A stretch of DNA of 9,427 nt from Saprospiraceae bacterium (GCA_020852155.1 JADZBJ010000395.1:1-9427), one strand, 5' to 3'; shown: positions 1 to 6,321, counted from the first letter of the stretch. The notes: a model not told the origin generated them from the letters alone. Made by a program: numbers and translations.

Positions 1-1
1 A

Positions 2-340
2 AAGAAGAAAAACCGCAAGAAAAATCGCGATCAATCCGCAGCAGCAGCAGTTGAAAAAGCCGCTCGCGAGGATGAATTCAACGGCCGTCAGGGAAACGGA
101 CGCAACGACCGAAACAAAAGGCCGGAGCAACGTTCACAACAAGGTCGTAATCAACAGGGCAACCCGAATCAGCCACAACGCCCGCCCCAGAATCAAGGTA
201 GCGGCGGACAGCAAAAAGGAGGTGGAAACAACAATCCACAACGCCCTCCACAGCAACAGAATAACCCAAAACAAGGCGGCGGACAGCAACCACCCAAACC
301 GCCACAGGACAATAAAAAACCCAAACCACCCCAACCGTAG
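2..340 (+). CDS. C-terminal low-complexity tail of a truncated gene
   Basis: A reading frame is open from position 2 to a TAG at 338-340 (112 codons), so the gene starts before the window. The visible part begins with a strongly basic stretch (KKKNRKKNRDQ) and a short Ala/Glu segment (AAAAVEKAARED). It then becomes disordered and very rich in Gln, Asn, Pro and Gly (for example QNQGSGGQQKGGG and PPKPPQDNKKPKPPQP). There is no Cys and no folded motif. Such tails occur at the C-termini of Bacteroidota DEAD-box RNA helicases and of some RNA-binding or DUF proteins, and are often RNA-binding; the family cannot be named from the tail alone. A G/C hairpin starts directly after the stop, which supports this frame over the overlapping ones. 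The next gene is convergent. Confidence 0.7.
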   Translation, partial: KKKNRKKNRDQSAAAAVEKAAREDEFNGRQGNGRNDRNKRPEQRSQQGRNQQGNPNQPQRPPQNQGSGGQQKGGGNNNPQRPPQQQNNPKQGGGQQPPKPPQDNKKPKPPQP

Positions 341-361
341 GGATGGGGTTCACCCCCATCC
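341..361 (+). terminator. Hairpin directly after stop codon, probable terminator
   Basis: Perfect 8-bp stem: GGATGGGG (341-348), loop TTCAC, CCCCATCC (354-361). It begins on the base after the TAG of the upstream gene. No T-tract follows, so it is not a textbook intrinsic terminator; it could instead be a 3'-end stabiliser. Its core, GGGGTTCACCCCC, recurs in the opposite orientation at 574-590, after the stop of the converging gene. Confidence 0.5.
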
Positions 362-447
362 TCGCCCCCAACCACCAATACACCAATACACCCACACAAA
401 TTCGCCCCCAAACGCACACATACCATGCATCGTGGATTTATGGAGGT

Positions 448-570
448 AAACCCGGCGTTACAAACCCGGCGTAGATTCAGGAAAACAAACCCGTTGTAGC
501 AAGCCCGTTGTATCAAACCCGTTGTAGCAAACCCGGCGTTACAAACACATTGTATCAAACCCGGCGTAGA
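448..570. repeat. Degenerate 14-bp tandem repeat, about 8 units
   Basis: The unit is AAACCC-GTTGTAGC or AAACCC-GGCGTTAC. Units start at 448, 462, 487, 501, 515, 529, 543 and 557. The second unit carries an 11-bp insertion; from 487 on the 14-bp register is exact. Two alternating endings (GTTGTAGC/TATC and GGCGTTAC/TAGA) suggest an original 28-bp dimer or gene conversion among units. The 14-bp period is not a multiple of three, so this is not a coding repeat. It lies between two convergent genes. The remaining part of the spacer, 362-447, is C/A-rich with a short CACCAATA duplication and no other visible feature. Confidence 0.75.
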
Positions 571-573
571 TTA

Positions 574-590
574 AGGGGGGTGAACCCCCT
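574..590 (-). terminator. G/C hairpin after the stop of the small lipoprotein gene
   Basis: Stem AGGGGG (574-579) and CCCCCT (585-590) with a 5-nt loop. On the minus strand it reads AGGGGG-TTCAC-CCCCCT and lies 5 bases past the TAG at 596-598. The loop and G/C core are the same as in the hairpin at 341-361, mirrored. No T-tract follows, so its role as a terminator is inferred from position. Confidence 0.45.
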
Positions 591-595
591 GGCTA

Positions 596-970
596 CTACT
601 GCCCTAATAATTCGTGTAGAAGGTCTGTCCTGTTCTCCAGTTTGGTACAGGTTCTGGACAACTCCTGATCTATTTGTTTCAGATCTTCCGCGTTGATTTG
701 TCCGAATCGCTCGCGCAATCTTCCTGCACACTCCTGTGCACGACTGTATTCCTGTTCAATGGTGCGAAGTTGTTCCTCAAACCGTGCGACAGCAGTCGTA
801 TCTTTCTGAATGGCTTTAGCCTCTTCATTTAATACCGCCAAACGCGCTGTACATTGACAAAATGCATTAGCAATTTGCGCAGCGCGCGGACTGGCGGGCG
901 GCGTCTTCTGGTCGTTATCCCCACAAGAGAGAAACAGTGCCAGAAATACAATAACAATCAGTTGTTTCAT
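596..970 (-). CDS. Small hypothetical lipoprotein, helical
   Basis: This 124-residue protein begins with a short type II signal peptide (MKQLIVIVFLALFLSC) whose lipobox FLSC puts the lipidated Cys at residue 16. It is therefore probably anchored in the outer or inner membrane. After a short polar linker (GDNDQKTPPASPR) the rest is alpha-helical and highly charged (roughly residues 30-120) with heptad-like Leu/Ile spacing, suggesting a short coiled coil. Three Cys in the mature part (residues about 38, 40 and 81, as CQCTARL and QECAGRL) and one near the end (RTCTKL) could form disulfides. I do not recognise the family. The ATG at 968-970 is the only start giving the signal peptide. The upstream neighbour is on the same strand 141 bp away, separated by an inverted-repeat element. 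Confidence 0.8.
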   Translation of the reverse strand: MKQLIVIVFLALFLSCGDNDQKTPPASPRAAQIANAFCQCTARLAVLNEEAKAIQKDTTAVARFEEQLRTIEQEYSRAQECAGRLRERFGQINAEDLKQIDQELSRTCTKLENRTDLLHELLGQ

Positions 971-989
971 CGTAACATTTGCACTGAGT

Positions 990-1088
990 CCTTTTCAAAT
1001 TTCAAATTTCAAATTTCAAATTTCAAATTTCAAATCGTACATTTTTTTTATTTGAAATTTGAAATCTACCATTTGAAATTTGAAAAGG
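990..1088. repeat. 99-bp inverted-repeat element made of TTTCAAA heptamers
   Basis: The left half holds six perfect tandem TTTCAAA copies (993-1034). The right half has four TTTGAAA copies in two pairs (1051-1064 and 1072-1085), separated by CTACC. The outer ends are a perfect 18-bp inverted repeat, 990-1007 against 1071-1088 (right arm ATTTGAAATTTGAAAAGG). A T-rich loop (1042-1050) lies between. It can fold as an A/T-rich cruciform or RNA hairpin. It sits downstream of the TonB-like gene and just upstream of the small lipoprotein ATG, so it may be that gene's 5' leader or a weak terminator of the upstream gene. Translating it gives the well-known spurious peptide pattern NFKFQISNFKFQI, so it is not coding. 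Confidence 0.8.
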
Positions 1089-1111
1089 ATGGATGAGGAT
1101 GAGGAATACAA

Positions 1112-2215
1112 TTACAAACCACAAACGGCGCGGCGAACGCCTTCAAACCAGGTCACACCAAGCAACGTTTTAATCTGATTCCAGTCAGCACAAGCCTCGT
1201 CGCGTTTATTGATGTTCAGAAAGGCTGTGCCCCGATAGTACAAAATTTCCGTATTATTAGGCAAGAAGGTCAATGCTTGCGTCCATTTCTGGATAGCCTC
1301 TTCGTATTTTGAATTTTCAGACAACACGGCGCCTTCATCAGCCAGAATCATCGCCTGATCAAACTGCTGATTTCTGGCCTCGCAGGATCCTGCATTTGAC
1401 TTGAACATAACCCGAAGCGGCATCGTCGTACCGACTTTACGCCCCCGATACAGGGCAGGCATCCATTGTCCGTTCAGGCGATTGACCAGACGCAATGCCT
1501 CCCACTGAAAATCCGCGCCGAGGTTATTGAAATCCAGTTGATTCAAAACGCTCGCCGTACCATCCGGGCGAACATACAACGACATTTCAATGATACCCGT
1601 CCGACAGGAATCCTTGTATTTAGCCGGATATTCCAGACGTTTGAAGACAAAATTAATGAGCGAATCCAGACCGAATTTATACTCAGGCGAACGTTCCAGT
1701 TCAGTGTACACTGAGTCACCCAGTTCATTGATATAATAAGGTAGCGCCTCGGTCAATTTAAACCGTAGAGGCATCGCATACCTGAATCGCACGGATTTGC
1801 CGCCAGTTTTTGCTGGTTTCCAGCGCAAACCTACCTCCTGCAAGGCTTGCAAAACGCGCAGGGCTTCGGCGCCACATCCGCCGCCAATATCGCGCAACAG
1901 CTTGTATTGGCTCATTTTGCCGTCAGTTTCAACAATAAACGACACGACTACTGAACCTTGAATGTTATTTTCTCGGGCTTCCTGCGGGTACTGGATATTC
2001 TTGGCCAGCAAACTGAGCAGGGCAGATTCTGCGCATTTACGCAGGCTGTCGGCAGGCCATTCAGGATGCAGTTCCGGTTGGCAGGCGCGCATTTGCGGAT
2101 AAGGCATTTCTTCCACCACTTCATAAAGCAGCGTGTCAGTTGCTCCCGTCTGTGCAACCATAGTCATGCCTGAGAACAGGCTTGCGATACAGAGTATAAA
2201 AAGTTTACGATTCAT
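1112..2215 (-). CDS. Exported protein with two TonB C-terminal-like domains and TPR
   Basis: Protein of 367 residues. Residues 1-22 are a signal peptide (MNRKLFILCIASLF...VAQT). Residues about 63-155 form a TonB C-terminal-like domain (YPQEARENNIQGSVVVSFIVETDG, ending in MPLRFKL). A second, more diverged copy occupies about 183-272 (YPAKYKDSC...YVRPDGTAS...MPLRVMF). Residues about 283-350 are TPR-like (YEEAIQKWTQALTFLPNN, then ILYYRGTAFLNINKRDEACADW). In the family, TonB_C binds the TonB box of outer-membrane receptors. This protein lacks the N-terminal membrane anchor and Pro-rich linker of a true TonB, so it is probably a periplasmic TonB-domain protein of unknown partner. I chose ATG 2215 because it gives the signal peptide. 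A longer open frame to 2473 would run through a terminator and into the next gene. Confidence 0.8.
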   Translation of the reverse strand: MNRKLFILCIASLFSGMTMVAQTGATDTLLYEVVEEMPYPQMRACQPELHPEWPADSLRKCAESALLSLLAKNIQYPQEARENNIQGSVVVSFIVETDGKMSQYKLLRDIGGGCGAEALRVLQALQEVGLRWKPAKTGGKSVRFRYAMPLRFKLTEALPYYINELGDSVYTELERSPEYKFGLDSLINFVFKRLEYPAKYKDSCRTGIIEMSLYVRPDGTASVLNQLDFNNLGADFQWEALRLVNRLNGQWMPALYRGRKVGTTMPLRVMFKSNAGSCEARNQQFDQAMILADEGAVLSENSKYEEAIQKWTQALTFLPNNTEILYYRGTAFLNINKRDEACADWNQIKTLLGVTWFEGVRRAVCGL

Positions 2216-2237
2216 TTTTCTTGTATGTTCTGATCTG

Positions 2238-2245
2238 CAAAGGTC
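2238..2245 (-). promoter_or_regulatory. Possible -7 element for the TonB-like gene
   Basis: On the minus strand GACCTTTG matches five of the six fixed bases of the Bacteroidota -7 motif TAnnTTTG. A TTG lies 19 bases upstream, inside the terminator arm, at the right distance for a -33 element. The predicted start of transcription gives a leader of about 15-20 nt. Prediction only. Confidence 0.35.
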
Positions 2246-2253
2246 AAAAAAAG

Positions 2254-2293
2254 GATCGCATACGCAACAGGTATTGCGTATGCGATCTTTTTT
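2254..2293. terminator. Strong bidirectional intrinsic terminator
   Basis: Perfect 14-bp stem GATCGCATACGCAA (2254-2267), loop CAGGTA, TTGCGTATGCGATC (2274-2287). T6 follows on the plus strand, and an A7 run before the stem gives a T7 tract (after CC) on the minus strand. Both neighbouring genes run on the minus strand, so its job is to end transcription of the lipoprotein gene at 2431-3132 before the TonB-like gene begins. Confidence 0.85.
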
Positions 2294-2430
2294 GTTGAGC
2301 AGAAATAAACTCCGGCGACGTGAATCAGGATTTAAATGATTTACTGGATTCACAAGTTTGATTTGCCCGATTTTCAAGGATGCGCGGACAAGAGTCGTTG
2401 AAACCACTTGTAAATAACAATCAATCAAAC

Positions 2431-3132
2431 TTAGGGCAACAAATCCCAACCGATGCCACTTTGCGTCCACCAACTGTACGTCGAAGCGCGCACAATTCCA
2501 TATTGCTTTTCATAAACAAAGGTTTCACCGGGGCCATCTAATTGCATGGGCGAATTTTGGATCAGCACATTCAGGCGATTGTAGTTTATGCCGAACTGGG
2601 TATAGTTTTCGGTATACGCTGTTCGATAGCATTCACAATATGAAAAATCTGTTTTCCAGCCGATTATTTCCGTTTTTTGATTGGTAAATGATTGCAGTGG
2701 CAAGCCGTAGTAGTTCGGATGATACCCGAATATGCGCGAGCGAAAATAGTTGCCTGACAACTTTTTGATCTTGACACTATCATTTTCGATCTTCATGGCA
2801 TAATGATAGATACTGTCTTTATCAGACGCTAACCAGGGTGTCACCGAACCGTTATACAGCAGTTTTTCCTCAATGATATAACCATTTACATCCTGCGCAA
2901 CGATGGTCAGTTGAAGTGTATCACTCTGATAAATGAAATCATTTGGCGCTGCAGGTTGATAATAATCTTCGCCAGTTAACAACAAGTACTTGCTTTGTTG
3001 CCCGACAAAAGGATGGTCAAAACGAATTGGCCCGGAGTTATTGGGTTGAGGATCATCCAGCGAATGATCTTTCTTGTTGCAGGCGGTCAGTAGCGCTGTC
3101 GCAAAAATGGTCAGGTAGAGTAAGTGTTTCAT
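2431..3132 (-). CDS. Hypothetical lipoprotein
   Basis: Protein of 233 residues. Residues 1-18 are a lipoprotein signal (MKHLLYLTIFATALLTAC, lipobox LTAC, Cys18), followed by a charged, disordered linker (NKKDHSLDDPQPNNSG). The rest is rich in aromatic residues and beta-prone (for example FVGQQSKYLLLTGEDYYQ, DFSYCECYRTAYTENY), with a CEC pair near residue 165. It looks like a compact secreted beta-rich domain, but I do not recognise a family. The ATG at 3132 is preferred to an in-frame TTG three codons upstream. It is transcribed alone: a strong terminator follows, and a large palindrome separates it from the divergent GDPD gene. Confidence 0.8.
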   Translation of the reverse strand: MKHLLYLTIFATALLTACNKKDHSLDDPQPNNSGPIRFDHPFVGQQSKYLLLTGEDYYQPAAPNDFIYQSDTLQLTIVAQDVNGYIIEEKLLYNGSVTPWLASDKDSIYHYAMKIENDSVKIKKLSGNYFRSRIFGYHPNYYGLPLQSFTNQKTEIIGWKTDFSYCECYRTAYTENYTQFGINYNRLNVLIQNSPMQLDGPGETFVYEKQYGIVRASTYSWWTQSGIGWDLLP

Positions 3133-3188
3133 GATTGTCAAGTATTTTTACTGCTGTTTGGACAACAGGGTGAAAGGATATTCTAAAG

Positions 3189-3351
3189 GTAACTGTTTAG
3201 GTCGCTCCCATTTTGGTCAAAAAAGGTCAATTTTAGGCCACTCTTCGCCGTTTTCCTCGTCCGATGCGCTGCATCGAACGAGAAAAAGCGGCTTTATTGA
3301 CCTAAAATCGCCTACTTTTTTGTTCCAAAACCGCTGACCAAAACAGTTACT
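3189..3351. repeat. Long imperfect palindrome (arms about 80 bp)
   Basis: The left arm (3189-3267) and right arm (3271-3351) are imperfect reverse complements over their whole length, around a 3-nt centre (GCT, 3268-3270). Matching blocks from the outside in: GTAACTGTTT / AAACAGTTAC; GGTC / GACC; TTTTGG / CCAAAA; CAAAAAAG / CTTTTTTG; ATTTTAGG / CCTAAAAT; GCCG / CGGC; CTCGT / ACGAG; CGATGC / GCATCG. Weaker similarity may extend to about 3175 and 3365. No coding frame and no transposase are present. It resembles a MITE-like or cruciform-forming element placed between divergent genes. The rest of the spacer shows only a promoter. Confidence 0.7.
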
Positions 3352-3422
3352 TCAAAAGACCTAATTTAATCACCAAACGCTGGCTTTCAAAATGCCAGAA
3401 TTAGGCAAAACTACCAAAAAAT

Positions 3423-3430
3423 TAACTTTG
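3423..3430 (+). promoter_or_regulatory. Predicted -7 element of the GDPD gene
   Basis: TAACTTTG is a full match to the Bacteroidota -7 motif TAnnTTTG. A TTAG (3401-3404) 18 bases upstream is a weak match to the -33 TTTG. This places the transcript start near 3437, with a leader of about 40 nt before the ATG at 3477. Confidence 0.55.
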
Positions 3431-3476
3431 AAATTCCTTCGAACGCCTGATCTTGGCGCTACTCAACTGTTTTATT

Positions 3477-4382
3477 ATGACTACGCTGCCCAACCCTTCC
3501 AGGCTTCTCCTTTCATTACTGGCTGTTTTAAACTTTGCCGCCTGTAAAATAACAGAAACCCGCCATCGCCCTACTCCATCTGGTTTTGACTGGCAAGGAC
3601 ACCGGGGCGCACGAGGTTTATGCCCCGAAAACACGATTCCGGCCTTCCTGAAAGCCCTTGAATTCTCTCAGGTCAAGACGCTCGAACTTGATCTGGCCGT
3701 TTCAAAAGACGGACAACTTATTGTCAGCCATGAACCCTGGTTCAACCCGGATATTTGCAACAAACCCAATGGCGACAGCATCAGCAAGCGGGAAGCAGAA
3801 ACGCTGCTGATTTACAACATGACCGCCCGTGAAATTGCATCCTATGATTGCGGTAGCCGTGGCAACGCCCGATTCCCGCAACAGGAAAAACAACGCGCCG
3901 CCAAGCCCGTATTTCGGGATGTAGTCAAAGCCGCCCGCGAAAAAAGAACTGACATCCGCTGGAATATTGAAATAAAAAGCGAACCGGATTGGGATAACAA
4001 GCGACATCCCGCTCCCGCAGAATTTGTCCGGTTAGTCGTCGCTGAAATACGTGCCTTGCAACTGGAAAAGACCTGTACCGTACAGTCATTCGACCCGCGC
4101 GTTTTGAGGGAATTACACGCACAAGCACCCGACCTCACCCTCGCCTTCCTCATTGAAAACCTTGACGGATTTGATGCCAATGTAAAAAACCTGGGGTTCG
4201 TGCCACAGATATACAGCCCGTATTATTTAATGGTCAATAAAGCCCTCGTGAAAAAATGCCGCGAGAAAGGCATGAAATTAATTCCGTGGACAGTCAATGA
4301 TGTAAAATCTATGCGCAGGCTCATCAAACTTGGTGTTGATGGTCTTATTACGGACTATCCAAATTTGATTGAAAAGGTTTAA
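3477..4382 (+). CDS. Glycerophosphodiester phosphodiesterase, lipoprotein
   Basis: This enzyme family hydrolyses glycerophosphodiesters to glycerol-3-phosphate and an alcohol, in phospholipid turnover. The 301-residue protein has a lipoprotein signal (residues 1-23, lipobox FAAC, Cys23), so it acts outside the cytoplasm. The GDPD TIM-barrel starts at about residue 39: QGHRGARGLCPENT (catalytic His42, Glu51), then LELDLAVSKDG (metal ligands Glu70 and Asp72), then VSHEPWF (second catalytic His85), then NIEIKSEP (about 163-170, Glu165 and Lys167). It ends with IPWTVND and GVDGLITDYP near 269-294, typical of the family's C-terminal strands. All key residues are present and the length is usual. 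The insertion around residues 90-145 is longer than in minimal bacterial UgpQ. ATG 3477 is chosen over an upstream TTG because it directly precedes the signal peptide. Confidence 0.93.
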   Translation: MTTLPNPSRLLLSLLAVLNFAACKITETRHRPTPSGFDWQGHRGARGLCPENTIPAFLKALEFSQVKTLELDLAVSKDGQLIVSHEPWFNPDICNKPNGDSISKREAETLLIYNMTAREIASYDCGSRGNARFPQQEKQRAAKPVFRDVVKAAREKRTDIRWNIEIKSEPDWDNKRHPAPAEFVRLVVAEIRALQLEKTCTVQSFDPRVLRELHAQAPDLTLAFLIENLDGFDANVKNLGFVPQIYSPYYLMVNKALVKKCREKGMKLIPWTVNDVKSMRRLIKLGVDGLITDYPNLIEKV

Positions 4383-4392
4383 ATCCGAGGGG

Positions 4393-4734
4393 GAATAAAC
4401 AGGAAACCCCTGACGGGGTTATTCGTAAGGGCTATAAACAGGGAACCCCTGACGGGGTTATTCGTAATTTCTTGTTCGGGCTATAAACAGGGAACCCCTG
4501 ACGGGGTTTTCAATGTTCCATTTACATTGTCCACGAACGGCTTCTTGTTCATATACGACTATAAACAGGGAACCCCTAGCGGGGTTGTTCATAATTTCTT
4601 GTTCGGGCTATAAACAGGGAACCCCTGACGGGGTTTTCAATACTCCATTTACATAGTCTATAAACAGGGAACCCCTGACGAGGTTATTCGTAATTTCTTG
4701 TTCGGGCTATAAACAGAGAACTCCTGACGGGGTT
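4393..4734 (+). repeat. Seven forward copies of a 28-bp hairpin repeat
   Basis: Copies start at 4393 (degenerate), 4432, 4481, 4559, 4608, 4658 and 4707. Each begins CTATAAACAGGG and ends in the hairpin AACCCC-TGAC-GGGGTT. Copy 4 has loop TAGC. Copy 7 keeps pairing through a G:T wobble, while copy 6 has one mismatch. Linkers are not unique: they alternate between ATTCGTAATTTCTTGTTCGGG-like (21 bp, after copies 2, 4 and 6; shortened to 11 bp after copy 1) and a second type starting TTCAATACTCCATTTACAT (22-67 bp, after copies 3, 5 and 7). This shows duplication of a two-copy unit of about 100-127 bp. The block starts 10 bases after the GDPD stop codon and reads in the same direction as that gene. 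Confidence 0.9.
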
Positions 4735-4801
4735 TTCAATACTCCATTTACATTGTCCACGAACGGCTTCTTGTTCATAATCAATAAGGCAAAATCACAC
4801 A

Positions 4802-4921
4802 AACCCCGCTAGGGGTTCCCTGTTTATAGACATGGTAAAATCACACAAACCCCGTCAGGGGTTCCCTGTTTATAGACATGGTAAAATCACACAAACTCCG
4901 TCAGGGGTTCCCTGTTTATAG
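4802..4921 (-). repeat. Three reverse copies of the same 28-bp hairpin repeat
   Basis: Inverted copies lie at 4802-4829, 4848-4875 and 4894-4921, separated by identical 18-bp linkers (ACATGGTAAAATCACACA), giving a 46-bp tandem period. On the minus strand each reads CTATAAACAGGG followed by the AACCCC..GGGGTT hairpin, so they run with the permease gene. The last copy ends two bases from that gene's stop codon (4924-4926). The copy at 4802 carries the TAGC loop variant also seen in the forward copy at 4559. The central junction is in 4735-4801. Confidence 0.9.
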
Positions 4922-4923
4922 CA

Positions 4924-6186
4924 TTATTTGCGGATAGCTTCCACAGGGTCCATGCGGCTGGCCTGAGAAGCAGGGATAAGGCCGGACAGCACACCAACAA
5001 TCAGTGAAGTGACGACGCCAATCATGATATTTCCAAAAGACAGGTAAATATCAAAGTCAAGTAAGTGTGTAATAATGGTGGCTATAATCCAGATAAACAT
5101 CAAACCGAACATTCCACCGACCAGGCATAGCACCATTGCTTCAATCAGAATTTCCAGCAGGATAAACCAGCGTTTGGCGCCAAGCGCCATTTTAATCCCG
5201 ATGATATTGGTGCGCTCCTTGACTGACACGAACATGATATTGGCCACCGAAAACATACCGACAATCAGTGCAAAAATGCCAATAATAAAACCCGCAGCAT
5301 TCAGGGTACTGAACACATTATCGAAAATACCACTGAGAATGGAAAGGGTATTGAGTGCAAAATTATTTTCCTCGACTGGTTTCAGTCGGCGCGAGGCGCG
5401 CATTTCACCGATGATTTCGTCCTTTACCTCCTCAATATCTGCACCAGGCTTGGCTTGAACCATAATGCTCGTCCGCTCCCACTGACTCTTAGATTTGGCT
5501 CCGAAACCGCGCCTTGCGAGCGTGTAACTCACCAACACGCATTCACTGAAATCGAAGGGTTTGAGCAGGTCTTTACCAGCGGGTTTTAAAGCGCCGATGA
5601 TGCGTAATTTTCGTCCGCCTACGCTGATTTCTTTATCCACGGGGTCAATGCCCGGACCAAAAAGTCCTTCGGCGAGCGTGTGGCCGATAATGCACACTTC
5701 AGCGCCACTTTGGTATTCTGTCGGGGTAATAAATCGTCCGTCGCCTTCAAATTCGAGGTGAAACAAATCATTACAATCTTCAGTAATACCCAGGAAAACG
5801 GCGTTTTCGACGCTTGATGAACGCCATTTAATCGTTTTAGCAGTCAGGAATTTCCAAAAACCGACTTTGTCGGCCAGGGTCAGGTTTTCCTTCAGGGCTT
5901 CATATTCGGCAAATGAAAAATTGGGGCGTTTCATCCATTTCCAGAAATTGCCGCCGCCGTCATCCGACCAGGAACCTTTTTCAAGGTAAATGACATCATT
6001 ACCCAGCTTTTCCATGGATCCGCGGATATTGTCTTCCAGCGAATTGATCGCACTTTTCACACCGATGATGCAAAAAATACCAATCGTGACACCCAGCAAC
6101 GAGAGGAATGACCGGAGTTTATTAGCCGTCAGTTGTTGCCAGGCTTGCGCTGCCCCTTCAAATATGATGCGTAAGTATTGTTTCAT
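4924..6186 (-). CDS. ABC transporter permease, MacB/FtsX family
   Basis: Protein of 420 residues with the MacB layout. A first membrane helix (about 25-45, FLSLLGVTIGIFCIIGV) is followed by a large periplasmic MacB_PCD-type domain (about 50-290). Then come three membrane helices: about 296-320 (IIGIFALIVGMFSVANIMFV), about 342-370, and about 386-408. The conserved FtsX ending LSGLIPASQASRMDPVEAIRK is intact, as is the coupling segment KERTNIIGIKMALGAKR (about 321-337). In this family the permease works with a separate ATPase, and often a periplasmic adaptor, to export lipids, peptides or drugs, or as a mechanotransmitter. No ATPase or adaptor gene lies next to it, so its partner is elsewhere. 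ATG 6186 (MKQYLRIIF) is chosen over an upstream TTG, which would start before the promoter's transcript. Confidence 0.93.
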   Translation of the reverse strand: MKQYLRIIFEGAAQAWQQLTANKLRSFLSLLGVTIGIFCIIGVKSAINSLEDNIRGSMEKLGNDVIYLEKGSWSDDGGGNFWKWMKRPNFSFAEYEALKENLTLADKVGFWKFLTAKTIKWRSSSVENAVFLGITEDCNDLFHLEFEGDGRFITPTEYQSGAEVCIIGHTLAEGLFGPGIDPVDKEISVGGRKLRIIGALKPAGKDLLKPFDFSECVLVSYTLARRGFGAKSKSQWERTSIMVQAKPGADIEEVKDEIIGEMRASRRLKPVEENNFALNTLSILSGIFDNVFSTLNAAGFIIGIFALIVGMFSVANIMFVSVKERTNIIGIKMALGAKRWFILLEILIEAMVLCLVGGMFGLMFIWIIATIITHLLDFDIYLSFGNIMIGVVTSLIVGVLSGLIPASQASRMDPVEAIRK

Positions 6187-6228
6187 CACCCAAGGCCCGC
6201 CGCTGGTTCGGATGCGCGGCAGTAATGT

Positions 6229-6236
6229 CAAAAGTA
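6229..6236 (-). promoter_or_regulatory. Predicted -7 element of the permease gene
   Basis: On the minus strand TACTTTTG matches TAnnTTTG fully. It would start transcription near 6222, leaving a leader of about 36 nt before the ATG at 6186. No clear -33 box is seen. It also argues that the permease is not simply co-transcribed with msrA, 135 bp upstream. Confidence 0.5.
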
Positions 6237-6321
6237 ATACAAGGCGTTACGGTTGGGGAGGCAATTCGATGAAAGACGGGGGTAATTCTACGAATTTGCA
6301 ACAGGCAAGCGAGTTCTGGCC

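Noticed and set aside
51..449. Plus-strand 132-codon frame over the window start
   Set aside because: It is in another frame of the Q/N/P-rich tail gene, runs over that gene's stop and the following hairpin, and has no family features.
78..558. Minus-strand frames opposite the tail gene and the 14-bp repeat
   Set aside because: They are antisense shadows; the Cys/Gly/Phe runs come from the repeats.
854..1096. Plus-strand 80-codon frame
   Set aside because: Its second half is a translation of the TTTCAAA heptamer repeat (FKFQISNFKFQI) and its first half is antisense to the small lipoprotein.
2216..2473. N-terminal extension of the TonB-like protein by 86 residues
   Set aside because: It would cross a strong terminator and overlap the neighbouring gene, and would bury the signal peptide.
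3842..4180. Minus-strand frames opposite the GDPD gene
   Set aside because: Antisense shadows; the plus-strand frame has all catalytic motifs.
4393..4921. CRISPR array (28-bp palindromic repeats with spacers)
   Set aside because: The linkers are themselves repeated, vary from 11 to 67 bp, and the repeats occur in both orientations; there are no cas genes nearby.
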